From Zarea fungicola (lineage: Eukaryota > Ascomycota > Sordariomycetes > Hypocreales > Cordycipitaceae): a DNA stretch of 64,000 bases. Each line of letters opens with the position of its first letter. Within the stretch, counting starts at the first letter, position 1. Both the position numbers and the translations under genes were made by a program. Positions 33,801 through 47,218 of this stretch are shown in pieces. The DNA lies in assembly GCA_900169235.1 (NCBI GenBank), contig FWCC01000219.1, positions 124,001 through 188,000 of the forward strand, in the 5' to 3' direction. The notes under the pieces were generated by a model that saw only the letters and a program-made list of their open reading frames with translations, ran no database searches and had not been told where the DNA came from.

Positions 33801-34916
33801 TTACTCCCTCGAAGAATCGACTCCCAGACGCATCATAATGGCGGGTTTACTTACTTATAAATGTATTAAAAAACGCACTTCTGCATTGTTAGTTTTCCGA
33901 GGCCGGGCCACAGAATGTCACTGCGGCCATTGCACAATTACTCCATTTTTAGTCATCTGCCTTTGCTCATCGTGCCAACCCAGCTCAAGTATATATGTCC
34001 GCCTTCATTCTTTGATATTTCAGAGCATATTTTGTTTATAGCGCTCTCGTGACGACTTGGTGAGGCGAATCCCGCAGCTTTGCCGCAGAACGCGCCTCAG
34101 TTCTGAACGCCGACGGGACAGCCACCAGATGTCGCCAGTAAGAGCGCAAGCAAAGCATTGAAAAAGCAGCAAAAATGTCTAAATAAAAATAATCATCCAC
34201 AAGCAAACAAAGTCAGTTATCAATAGCATTTAAGCGTAATATGTAATTAATAAGTTATTGAAATCAACATCATGATGCTTGGACGTAGCCGCCGAATCTC
34301 CAACAGGTGGGGGTTTTTCCACGGCGCCTAGAAAAAAACCAGGCGAAACAAATCACCAAAGAACCTTCTCCACGGCAAACCCACTCGGTCATCGGACTAT
34401 GTGGTTCTTGCCGCCTAGATTTCGAACCCATCCACTTTGAAGCATTGAACGATCAACTAAAACGCGATACCTTGTCAACACACCTCGACGCTGCGACCCC
34501 ATCACCAGAACGCGATTCAAAGTTCTTCCCGTTGACTACAAAAGCAGCTGGCGCGCCACCCATCACCACTGCGCAGCCTGTCCATCCATCCGCCGCCGAC
34601 GCGCGCCTCGACCTCAATTACAGTGTGCAGGCAATTGAGGTGTGTTCAGCGCTCCACACGAAGACTTTACATCACCACCAAGCAACTGGCTACCCAGAAT
34701 CCAGCAAAGCATTGAATACTCCCCATTTCGCTGAAGCAAAACCCTGCTCGTACGAAGATTCAACACCAAGCGGCACACGCGACCAGCAGCTTCAACGCTA
34801 CGAATTTCCACAAGTCCTCTCCCTTTATTTCATTGGAGGCAGAGGGATAGACACCATACAAGACAGCCTTCTATAAAAAAAAACCATACACATACATACA
34901 CAAACAAAAAACGACC

Positions 34917-35464
34917 ATGTCGCAACCGCCTTCCACGCCAGTAAAGGTCCCCTCCTCAGCCGTCGACTACTCCCCCGCAACCCTCGACCCCGATCTGCGC
35001 TCCCAAATAAACACAATCCTCCTCCGCGACGGCCACGTCCCCAAGTACGTCCCAACCAGCCCGGGCCTGTGTTTCCCCTCCTGACTTGCCCTGCTCTCTC
35101 AACTAACGAAAAATTCTCCCCACTCACCAGAATACAAGAACGTCTCCTCCACGCCCTCAACGCCGACTCGTCCAACTGGCCCACCGTCGTCCAGAACCAC
35201 GCCCTGCAGCTCCTCCGTTCCGGCGAAGTAATCACATTCCCCGCGCTTCTGCGGCGCGTGCTCGACGACATACAAGAAGCGACAAACACAGCCTCATCCT
35301 CTACAAACGGGAATACAGTCACGAATGGGACAACAGCGGAGGGAAACAGTAACGGCACCGGCACCGGCATCAAGTCGACGCTCGCCGTGCCTCAGTCTGT
35401 CGTCGAAGAGACTATCCGCGTGACCAAGGAGTGTTTAGAGACCGTGGTCGAGATTGAAGACTAG
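34917..35464 (+). CDS. Small conserved protein, SUS1/ENY2-like
   Basis: A 153-residue protein from exons 34917-35044 and 35131-35464. The intron has a GTACGT donor, AACTAAC branch site and ACCAG acceptor, and keeps frame (GHVPK-IQERLL). The pattern is helical: DLRSQINTILLRDGH, then ERLLHALNADSSNWP, then QNHALQLLRSGEVITFPALL, a Ser/Asn/Thr/Gly-rich insert (about residues 98-125), and a last helix starting VPQSVVEETIRVTKECLETV. This order and spacing resemble ENY2/Sus1, a small helical subunit shared by the SAGA deubiquitinase module and the TREX-2 mRNA-export complex. The match rests on pattern only and the insert is unusual, so I give no symbol. The 570 bp upstream are open in one frame but have no ATG and are probably leader. 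Converges with CDC48. Confidence 0.72.
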
Positions 35465-36111
35465 ATACCGAGAATTTCAGCACTCGGGAATGGAGATGTG
35501 AGCCGAACAGTAGACAACGAAGGCAATCAATCATATCAATGGCGAGCAGGACGGGGGTGGAGAGACAGAGGTTTCAAAGGGAATGGGCAAAGGGCGACTG
35601 CCCCGGATCAAAGTAGATATCACATGAAGTATCTGGGCCGATATAAACGGCCATGTAAAGTTGGATTTGTACAATTAACTACCCAGCCGCTTGAAGCTGC
35701 CTCACAGCCAGAGCCGCCATAACATGGTGGCTCAAACAAACAACCCATAATAAACATATACGATTAAAAATAATACCTCACTGCACATGGCTCCTCAATG
35801 TCATGTCATAATAAATCAAATTGCGTCGTCTATGAAAGCTGAATAAATCTGCCATAAAGTTCCATCCTGGGCACCCATCAGTTCAACAACCTGAACGATG
35901 AATGTGCACCATGAAACAAAATAGTTGTAAGGAAGTCGGTCCTCTACATTAGCCTCTAATAGCTCTCCAACTCCCAGCCAAAAATAATACCCGCCCGTAA
36001 CCGTCTGGATCGCATCATCCTGTGCTCAAGCCAACTTGACGCAGAGGTACCACTTGTAAAGTTCGTAGAATACAAAATCAAATTCTTGATTGCAGTGACC
36101 TTGCTTGTTAT
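35465..36111. other. Convergent intergenic region, SUS1-like / CDC48
   Basis: 647 bp holding the facing 3' ends of the two genes; A/T-rich in the middle. One short frame at 35498-35722 has no coding character. Confidence 0.5.
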
Positions 36112-38826
<2,715 letters not shown>

Positions 38827-40247
38827 TGTGCCGAGTTTGTGAGCTTGCAGTAGACAGGAAGGACGTAATCAGTCGAGGGTGGAATGGAGTCAGCTAAGCA
38901 CGAACAAACGAGGGCTGACGAGTCTTGATGTTAGGAGGGCCGTTCTCGCGGTGCGATGCAACGAGATAAAAACAAAGCCAGAGACAAACAATGAGATGTA
39001 GTTTTTGGAAAAGGAAAAGAAAGGGTATGCGCAAGTTGGGAGAGGTGATGAGAGGTTGAAGAGGCGAAACTGTCCGAAGGTAAGAAGAGGAGCCGGTTTC
39101 GACGGTGAGGTAATGCCAGGTTGGTGCTCTGGGTTGGGGAAAGGTACAAGGTACCTGCCGAAAGGCATACCCGCTTCAGTGGCAGGCGGCGGAAGATTGA
39201 TGGTCCAGGCACTGTCAGTGCCCATTACCTTAGAAGGCCAGGCGCTGTGGCGAGTAGAGCTCTTCAATCAGTGCAGTCTGTGGTGGCCGCAGTGGAACTT
39301 TCTGCCGCATTCCACCACCAGGCAGCTTCAGGCCACGCAATAAACGCAACTGTTGGCTACCTAGCTTGCCTGCCAAGGTGCCTTGCCCTTGTTCAGTGCT
39401 TTGTCATCCATACTTTCCACGCCAGCGACATGCAAAACGCCGCCAACACTATTCAGAGGCAATGTCCGAAGTCCGCCACCCAATTTCCAAAGCCACCAAC
39501 AAAGTAGTAATTTACAGTGAAGTTGTGGGTTTCTGCCCGGTTCTGGAGAGTTCTTTAACCCTTACGCGGCGCCGGGAACCTGCTGCTCCAGGTTCAGGCA
39601 GCGTCCCTATCGCGTCACTCCAGTTGGGACATTTTCTTGCACTTAATAATTGTCTTGCGTCGTGGGCGTGGCAAAGATAGGCATATATACAGAGCGTGTC
39701 CATGCGGCAAAGCGTCCTCCGCGTAATTCTCAAGCCTCCGAGCTCTGGGTCGATACGGCGACTAGCTATTGTTATACTTCACTTGAAGCTGTACCGTAAC
39801 AATCAATTCACAGTAACTGGGTTCGACTTGATTGACGTACCACGAATATTGCGTGTCTCATGTGTCACACTGGCTACATGCTACCATGGTGGTCCGTTAT
39901 ATTAGTTACCCTGGACAAATGAATCTCGAATGGTTTTATTTCACCTCACTTAACCTTGACAGCTATAAAATCCAACGGGAGGAATACATCCATGCCCAAG
40001 TTCCGGTGTGGCGGAGTTATCACGTAGATTATCATCATGTTGGAGATTTGAGAGGCCAGCACATCTGCTGCTCATATGGTGAGTGGGTTGCACCAACCTG
40101 TACACTCATGCCGTACAATATGCCACCGTGTCACTCGCAACTGTACGGAGTCGTGCAGAGGAATAGCTACAGAGAGTGGCCTGATAGGATGGTGGGAGAA
40201 ATATATATGAGTCGTACTCCCTCTCCTGTCGCACTATTATTTCATCT

Positions 40248-40258
40248 GTACGGAGTAC
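40248..40258 (-). repeat. Dispersed intergenic motif TACTCCGTA (reverse), copy 4
   Basis: Reads GTACGGAGTAC on the plus strand. A second, partial copy (GTACGGAGT) lies about 100 bp upstream at 40143-40151. Confidence 0.55.
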
Positions 40259-40418
40259 CTGGCCTGGGACAAGCCAGAGAGGGCTGCATCCTGCTCTGTA
40301 GATCTTGGGGTATTCGGATGGCGTTCCGATTATCCCCATATCGACGCCACATCCGAAATTGTCAGATTACTGTGCAACCAAATTGAAACTTCTGAACCAG
40401 CCCGCTGAGGCTAACAAT

Positions 40419-40420
<2 letters not shown>

Positions 40421-40453
<33 letters not shown>
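40421..40453 (+). repeat. (ATT)11 microsatellite
   Basis: Eleven perfect ATT units about 550 bp upstream of the aquaporin start. Likely polymorphic between strains. Confidence 0.9.
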
Positions 40454-41002
40454 GCTCTCATTTCCAAAGTAATCAAACTAGACGATAAATAGATATGCCT
40501 TGCGTCATTATTCTGACCAGCGACACGGCAATAGAAACCTAGTGGGCCGCGTTAAGCTGCCAAAGTAAGGTCTAGGCGAGCTGGCCGCACTATCTAGTGC
40601 CTAATTCGGCTACAATGCATCAACGAAAAACAAGGAAAACAAGAGGTTCCCATGGACGCGCTGTACTAGCGAGTAGAAAAAGGGCAACGCGCGAGGAAAA
40701 AAGCAAGGATAAATCCGAGCATGGCTACGCAGGTAGTCTGGCGCACCAGGCAATGGGCTATATAATCAATACTAATTTCCTTACCCCGTGTCAGCGAATG
40801 TAGTGCCTCTGCCACCTTGCCTTCCTCAGGCTCTTCTCGGGTCTCCAGATTCTTAGCATCGTAATGGCATAACTGCTTTGATACATTACAAACGTATAGT
40901 TTACTACATTTTGACTTATTCACGCCTGAAGTGTCCCTACTCGAAACTAGCTCTAAAGCATCGGGTACATTGCCATCCGCATACTCCTCGCTGTTCGACA
41001 CG

Positions 41003-42144
41003 ATGCAAATAATTGAGCCCCAGTACCCGCGCCAACTGGTGTCGGCGATTCCCAATAAGATCAGAAATCACTTCGTCGCCGCCATTGGCGAATTTGTTGG
41101 CACGCTTCTCTTCCTCTTCTTCGCCTTTTCCGCCACACAGGTAGCCAACACCGCGCTCAATGGCACCCGCGCCGCCCAGCAACAAAGTCAAGAGGCCGAC
41201 GAGCAGCATGCAATTGCTGATATCCCGGATACTCCGACACTGATGTACATTGCTCTGGCCTTTGGCTTCAGCCTTGCTGTCAATGCGTGGGTCTTTTTCC
41301 GTGTCAGCGGAGGTAAGAGATACAAAACCACTTGCCTGCAGGAGCCTTGTCCGATCACGCGACTCAGAAACTCATGCCGTTTAATGTAGGCCTCTTCAAT
41401 CCTGCTGTCACACTCGGTCTAGTCCTTATTGGCGGTCTTGGCCCCATGCGAGCCGTCCTCATCTTTTGCGCCCAGATGCTCGGCGCTATTGCCTCTTCAG
41501 CCCTCGTTGACGCGCTCTTCCCCGGCGAGCTAGTCGTTGCAACAGCCCTCGGCGGTGGCACATCCGTTGCCCAAGGCGTCTGGATTGAGGCGTTTCTGAC
41601 TGCCGAGCTAGTCTTTACCATTATCATGCTGGCGGCCGAAAAGCACAAAGGCACCTTCCTCGCCCCCATTGGCATCGGGTTGTCACTCTTCATTGCCGAG
41701 ATGACCGGTGTCTATTTCACCGGGGGTTCCCTTAACCCTGCTCGAAGTTTTGGTCCCTGTGTGGTCCTTCACAGCTTCCCTAGTTACCACTGGATCTACT
41801 GGGTTGGGCCCGGCATCGGTAGTATCCTGGCAGCAGGTTTCTACCATCTCATTAACATTCTTGAGTATGAAACTGCAAACCCTGGCCAGGACTTTAATGA
41901 AAAGGAAATGGATCGATTTGTTTTTGATGAGGAGGCCGCTGATACTGGCGCGCATGTCGTGCGTCCCGATGCGACGGATATTCTCCAGCCCATTGTTTCA
42001 CCACTCTCTCCCAATGCTTCCGAAGACATGCTCCGCGGCCGATCGCCGGGTGGCCATGCCTCGCCGGGTGATCCTAGCCTCGCTCAACGATCCTCCAACT
42101 CTCAGGGCTCCGGTCCAACTACTGACTCCCTGAAAAAAGACTGA
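41003..42144 (+). CDS. Aquaporin (MIP family), orthodox-like
   Basis: A 354-residue protein from exons 41003-41312 and 41390-42144. The 77-nt intron (GTAAGA donor, TGTAG acceptor) lies just before the first NPA loop and keeps frame (VSGG-LFNPAVTLG). MIP channels conduct water or small solutes across the plasma membrane (family knowledge). Seen: short N-terminus, TM1 FVAAIGEFVGTLLFLFFAFS, first NPA at 107-109, TM3-TM5, second NPA at 219-221 in SLNPARSFGP, TM6 near IYWVGPGIGSILAAGFYHLI, and an acidic-to-Ser-rich cytoplasmic tail of about 100 residues. Ser rather than Asp after the second NPAR favours a water channel over a glycerol facilitator; this is inference. The frame extends upstream only on a GTG at 40931; the first ATG is 41003. 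Converges with KTI12. Confidence 0.93.
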
Positions 42145-42598
42145 GAATGTGGTCACTGTTGGGCAAGGGCAGTACTGCACTTGTCCTCGACAGAGGACCA
42201 GCATTTTGCAAAATAGAAGCTGCCAATCCGAGGAAGCTACATTAAAAGAAGATAATTAATCACTAGTTGGCATGCGGAAGATGTTGCACTTGATATTTCG
42301 GAGCGGGTTGAAAACAACGTTGTCACGACTGAAGCCACATGATGGCCGGCGCGACTCTAAAATCGGATAAAACCTGCCAAGTGAAAGGGAGGTGAATCTC
42401 AAGATCTAGATTCCTATAGGATATATTTCGAAATTAATATTGCGGTCCACGAGCTTATACTGCCCGTTTGCATATTTGTGCCTGTATGGTACGGCCTTAG
42501 AATAATCTATTCTTGTCGGATATCGTTGTACGAACAGGTGGGTATCATGTAGCAAAGGTATAGGCGTTACTGCGTATCTCAAGCCCTGAATATGTGGC
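42145..42598. other. Convergent intergenic region, aquaporin / KTI12
   Basis: 454 bp holding both facing 3' flanks; A/T-rich. Nothing else is seen. Confidence 0.5.
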
Positions 42599-43631
42599 TC
42601 AATCCTCGTTTTCGAATGCGTCATTCAGGTACCGGACAAAAAGCGTTCGAAGACGATCTGCTGCCATGTTGCCCACAGCCTCCAAGCCAATACCGCCTCT
42701 ATTCAGACTCATAAACGCTCTTCGATGCCGTTGCAGACCGGGCAGGTTCAGTTTCTTCAGCGTCGGCAGATCTACAACTAAAGCCTCCTGGTTACTGTCG
42801 TTGAGTGGAATCGTAACCTCACCACCTGCTTCATCCCCTTGCTGATCCAATATGCGCTTGACAATATACTGTGTCTCGCGATCCAGGATATACAGATAAT
42901 CACCACCGGCGTCGCGGCCGCGTGGCTCCGTCGACTGGTTCGGCTTGACCACTTTGCGGCCCTCACCGGCAATAGCCTCCCATAGAGAGTCAAAAGTTTT
43001 GGTCGCCTGTACCTCATCGTCTTCCCAAATGATGGTAAACAGCGGGCTGTCCCATCTCGTCATCGGATTGGGCTCTTCATAGCGAAAGACAAGATTATCC
43101 CAGTTACCTTGCTCATAAGGTTCTGGATCCTCCAAAGTTGCTCCTTGTTCCCCTCTGTCCACAGCTGCGCGTCTATCCAGGCGCTCTTGGTTGACTTGCT
43201 TTGCGCGGTCTGGTGTGCAGCCAATCTGGAGTAGGCAGCTCGGCGTGCGCATGGCCTTGGACTCACAGTGTAACTGGTATCGCCACCCTTTTATATAGTT
43301 GAGACTGTCGAGGATCACAATGTCCTTGTCGGAGAGCACGCGCTTGACGGCGCCATAGAGGGAGGCGCGGGCGTCCTTTTCAGAGGCATTGGCCGACCGG
43401 GTGTGCGCTGGCAGAGATGCCAGGTCGTAAACGGTGCGGGATATGGACAGGCTGTCGTCAGATATGAGATGCAGTCGATGTTTGGAGTCGTTGATACGGC
43501 CGGCGAGGTAGTCGTATAGCTGCTTTGCACGTGTGGACTTGCCAGATGTCGGCAAGCCAGTGACGATGACGAGCTGGGAATGTTAGTTCAAGGATAGTTT
43601 AGGCCAGGACTGGTAGCCAGCTTACAGGCAT
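42599..43631 (-). CDS. KTI12: Kti12, Elongator regulator (P-loop kinase-like)
   Basis: A 326-residue protein from a 6-nt first coding exon (43626-43631, Met-Pro) and a long exon (42599-43573). The intron 43574-43625 has a GTAAGC donor and CCCAG acceptor. The join restores the expected N-terminus MPLVIVTGLPTSGKST with the P-loop GLPTSGKS at 8-15. Kti12 binds ATP and tRNA, associates with the Elongator complex and is needed for wobble-uridine modification (family knowledge; related to PSTK). Seen: P-loop, DIVILDSLNYIKGWRYQLHC (Walker-B-like Asp), a substrate segment CTPDRAKQVNQERL, RYEEPNPMTRWDSPLF, and the Kti12-type C-terminal NLPGLQRHRRAFMSLNR. Without the micro-exon, the long frame would begin inside the P-loop. 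Divergent from the P450 gene. Confidence 0.95.
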
Positions 43632-44445
43632 GCTTAGACAATTCTTGATTGAGATCAGATAAAGAGAGCTCGTCCGGTCCAATAACTAAACCTTTCGCGG
43701 GGTTATTAACAACTTTGACAAAATTCAAGGTCCAAACCAACTAGCCAAAGGTGCTGGGATTTTTTCCCAATCGGCGCCTGTGGGAGGGGCAGTTGCGCCC
43801 CGCCAACAAATCTCTACAGGCTTAGGCAAGACAAAGATAAAACCATATGAATCATTTTGGTACATAATGCCTAACCAGTACTTCCCATTCTGGGGGTTTC
43901 TACTTATGTTAAGGAATGCCAATAAAGATTGGCTCTGTCATATAGAGGTAGGCGTGTTCCAGGAGTAAATTGCGCGTGTGAGGCACTCCACCGAGGCTGG
44001 TTTTGCCTGGCTGATGCAGGATTCCGAGCTTGCCAGCGTAAAGTCAAACCGCGATTATCCGACTCGAGTAATTACCGTAGTTTTATAGCCGTTAGTAAGC
44101 CTGTCTGATCTTATCACGTACATGACATAGGTACACTTCGGAGTCGTGATCGCGGGGAAAACCCACCCATTTACACAGCCAGAAGAGGGTGCCCGTTGCT
44201 GGTTTTCGGTATAAATACCCCAAGTTTCCCCCTCGAACACCGAAAATTTATCTCTTTAAATAAATCTTTTAGATGAATGTACTTTGAAGAGGCAAAGGCA
44301 GAAAAAAAAAATACGCAACAGCAGACTCCAAGTACGACGACACAAGGACACAAGAGCAAGATAAGGAAAGAAGAAAACGAAAAAGGGCAAGAACAAGAGA
44401 AAATAACAAGAGAGGAAAGGGAAACCGAAAAAAACAAAGAAAAAA
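43632..44445. promoter_or_regulatory. Divergent region KTI12 / P450 with TATA box and purine-rich leader
   Basis: 814 bp. The left part should carry the KTI12 promoter. A canonical TATA box (TATAAATA) sits at 44210-44217, giving a likely P450 transcript start near 44240-44280. From about 44290 to 44445 the plus strand is almost free of T (about five in 155 nt) and A/G-rich. Upstream ATGs at 44273 (5 codons) and 44277 (frame running to 44747, overlapping the P450 coding region out of frame) would lie in the leader if the transcript starts upstream of them. Confidence 0.5.
44210..44217 (+). promoter_or_regulatory. TATA box of the P450 gene
   Basis: TATAAATA, 229 bp upstream of the P450 start codon, with a CT-rich initiator-like stretch about 15 bp further on. 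Assigned by sequence and position only. Confidence 0.55.
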
Positions 44446-46306
44446 ATGGAGAATACTGCAAAAATTCTATCCCTTCTTTACCAGTCGCCTCGAGTGACCG
44501 GCGTGGCCATAATCACCATCCCCCTTGCCATCTACACCTTTCGCAAGGTCCTCCTGCCGAAGCCCCTTCCTGGCATCCCATACAATGCCGAGGCGGCAAA
44601 TTCACTCTTTGGAGATGTACCAGCAATCCTACGGGAAGCACCCGACAACCCTCATACATGGATCACCGAGCAGACGAGCCGGCACAACAGTCCCATCGCA
44701 CAAGTTTTCCTCATACCATTCGGCCGCCCGTGTCTCATCATCTCTGACTTTCGTGAAGCCCAAGACATCATGATGCGTCGAAAAGAATTTGATCGCTCGT
44801 CGTTAATTATTGGCACGATTGGGGGTGAAGCACCCCTATTTCACGCCAACATGACGACTGGATCTGCCTGGAAGGCCCATCGGAAGCTGTTACAGGACCT
44901 CATGTCACCCGAGTTTCTGCACAATGTTGCTGCGCCCAATATCTACAAGAGTGCTTCTCGACTGATGAATCTTTGGGATCAGAAATCGGCTGTTGTTGGC
45001 ACAATGCCCTTTGCCGCCAAGGATGACTTGTTTTACACTGCCTTGGATGCAATTTATGACTTCGGATACGGCGACGCTGCGGTGGAGAGAGCACTCATTC
45101 CACAGCTGAGGATGATGGAAATGCTTACCGAGGCTGAGAAGGATAGGATCCGGGACAGTGGTAGTGCCGAAGTTGGCATTGAGTTCTCAACCGCTGCTAT
45201 TCCTGCGTCGATGGATGCTATTCTCAAGTCAGCCAACAATGTCGTGCCACCCCCAGCGCTTGCATGCCCAGCGCTTGCCTGGTGGATAATGGGCCTTCGT
45301 CCAAGCATTCGAAAAATGCGTGCTGCCAGAAACAAGTTTATCGAGGACCAAGTTTTGAAGAGCGCGGCTAAGCTTCAACGCCGGCTGGACAAGGATGAAG
45401 GCGATGTGGGAGTCAAATCAGCCATTGACCACATTATGGAACGGGAGCGAGCGTTTGCGGCCAGTTCTGGGAGAGAGCCTATATACTGGTCTAATGCAAT
45501 CCGTGATGAGGTAAATTCACCTTTTCCGACCCAATTCACAAGCCGCACACACGCTAACAACTCCTTCCTCTTTACAAAAGATATTTGGCTTTGTGGCAGC
45601 TGGACATGACACGACAAGCACTGCACTCTCCTGGGGCGTCAAATTCTTGGCAGATAGCATCTCCGTGCAAAATAGGCTGCGAAAAGAACTGAGTACCACC
45701 CACGCCAATGCCTTTGCCGAAGATCGGCCACCAACAGAAGCAGAGATCACATCCGCCCGCATACCATACCTGGACGCCGTTGTAGAGGAAATTGCACGCC
45801 TCTCACATATTGTACCTGTGCAAGAGCGTGAAAATATGCAAGATACAGTTATTTTCGGCCACCACGTCCCTAAAGGTACATATGTCTTCCTCGCCAACAA
45901 AGGTGCCGGCTTCACTGAGCCAGCCATTACGGTGGATGAGTCGAAACGCAGTGCTTCCTCCCAGGCGGCTCTCCACGAGGGCCGGACCACTGTGCTATCA
46001 AAAGAGGAGCAAGTTAATATGAATGACTTTCGCCCTGAGAGATGGCTTGTGGTTGACGATGATGAGAACGAAGTGTTTGATCTTGCAGCATGGCCGGCCC
46101 TGGCGTTTGGCTTAGGCCGCAGGGGCTGCTTTGGGCGGAAGCTGGCACATCTGGAGCTTCGGATTATTGTTACACTGATGGTGTGGAACTTTGAACTATT
46201 GGCATGTGCGGAAGCTTTGTCGAGTTACGACGCCGTTCAGGTGAAGCTGCGTGAGCCGAGAAAGTGTTATGTATCGCTACGCCGCCGGAATTCAATGAAT
46301 TCTTGA
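44446..46306 (+). CDS. Cytochrome P450 monooxygenase
   Basis: A 596-residue protein from exons 44446-45510 and 45581-46306. The 70-nt intron (GTAAAT donor, AAAAG acceptor) is in phase 0 and lies just before the I helix. Seen: an N-terminal membrane anchor (VTGVAIITIPLAIYTF), the proline hinge LPKPLPGIPYN, I-helix AGHDTT at 362-367, K-helix ExxR at Glu425-Arg428, the FRPERW segment, and the heme loop FGLGRRGCFGRKLA with the Cys ligand near 538. These are all the residues a working class II P450 needs, so it should be active with a P450 reductase at the ER. Substrate unknown; the neighbours (KTI12, a seven-TM protein) do not form a biosynthetic cluster. It is slightly longer than the usual 500-550, partly from an insert near residues 465-495. 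Confidence 0.93.
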
Positions 46307-47218
46307 ATACTGTCAGTCACTTCAGTACAATTTATGCAATTCCACGAGCAAAATGTGTATCATAACATTAGCAACTCATCTCAAACTAGTTAGTCAACGT
46401 ATAATGTGATTCTGGTTTTTATCACTGGCTTGCAAAGTAAACGTTGTCTCTTCAGCACGCACCACACTTCCAGCCCCGAGGACAGAAAATAATGATTCAG
46501 TTTATTAAAGAGAGGCATGGCGTACCCGGGATAACAGACGTGGCTGCCCATCAGAATTGGTATGGATGGCGGGCAGACGACGACGACGAAATAGGCCTCC
46601 TGCATATAACTTGAGACAGCATCTGTCTTTGATAACAAAACAAAGGCTAAAACAGGAATCCGAAAAGTAAATTAATTTCAATCGTGGGAAAGCCCATCAG
46701 CTCAGCCTCGTAGCCCACGTCGAACACAATATGTACACATTCGCCCCCTTCTCGGCGATTGCGGCTCAAAACGGGTTAGCGCATAGTTTGGTGTCCTCCG
46801 ACCACCGCTGATAAATCTCTTGTTGACCTTGCGACGCTACGTCCATTTTAGGAAATCCTTTCAAGACTTCACTGGGTGGGGCCTCCTCCGACATCATAGG
46901 TAGTGCATGGCCAACGAAAGTGATTGTGCGTAAAATGATGCGTAATTCTCTCTAGTTTCCCAGTTGATGAGCTTAATGCTACAGTGTGGCGTGCCGGTTT
47001 CTCGGCCCATAGAATGCGACGGGGTAGGCTGTGATACCTCTCAAGTATATATATTATATAGATGGCCTTGCCCTTACGAAGTAGACATACACAGCCGAAG
47101 TCCTTCGCAGTACTTTTCTGCATAGCATCGTTTATACATCTTGTCACTTTATTCATTTGATTTATATCTTTTGCTCAATTCAAAAACTTGGAGCACATAA
47201 AAAAATCAGACCGTGGAC
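46307..47218. other. Intergenic, P450 to DUF7702-like gene
   Basis: 912 bp. It holds the P450 3' flank and the promoter of the next gene; an A/T-rich TATATATATTATATA-like stretch at 47046-47060 could serve as its TATA region, about 160 bp before the start. No gene. Confidence 0.45.

Larger units (their letters stand above)
23525..34916. other. Gene-sparse block of about 11.4 kb
   Basis: No gene could be defended across this interval. The left 700 bp should contain the HMT1 promoter/leader; the right 500-600 bp lead into the SUS1-like gene. In between the frames are short, mostly start on non-ATG codons, and do not join through splice signals into a recognised protein. TACC/GGTA words cluster at 24680-24850. 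One motif copy (TACGGAGTA) lies at 30880. An 11-bp inverted repeat lies at 30593-30629. An unbroken but ATG-poor frame runs from 25720 to 25943. Purine-rich tracts occur at 29220-29400. No transposase, reverse transcriptase or terminal repeats were seen. It could hold non-coding RNA, long regulatory DNA or eroded genes. Confidence 0.55.
38827..41002. other. Intergenic between CDC48 and the aquaporin
   Basis: 2.18 kb. It holds the CDC48 promoter/leader at the left and the aquaporin promoter at the right. Two motif copies lie near 40143 (GTACGGAGT, partial) and 40248-40258 (GTACGGAGTAC), and an (ATT)11 microsatellite at 40421-40453. A 184-codon frame (39832-40386) starts on TTG and translates those motif copies, so it is not called. 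Confidence 0.5.

Noticed and set aside
34307..34876. A 189-codon open frame upstream of the SUS1-like gene
   Set aside because: It starts on GTG and contains no ATG at all. Its position fits the leader of the downstream gene.
39832..40386. A 184-codon open frame between CDC48 and the aquaporin
   Set aside because: It starts on TTG, and its apparent internal repeat (LYGV) is only the translation of two intergenic TACGGAGT motif copies.
40931..41002. N-terminal extension of the aquaporin
   Set aside because: The extension opens on GTG. The first ATG is 41003 and gives a normal MIP N-terminus.
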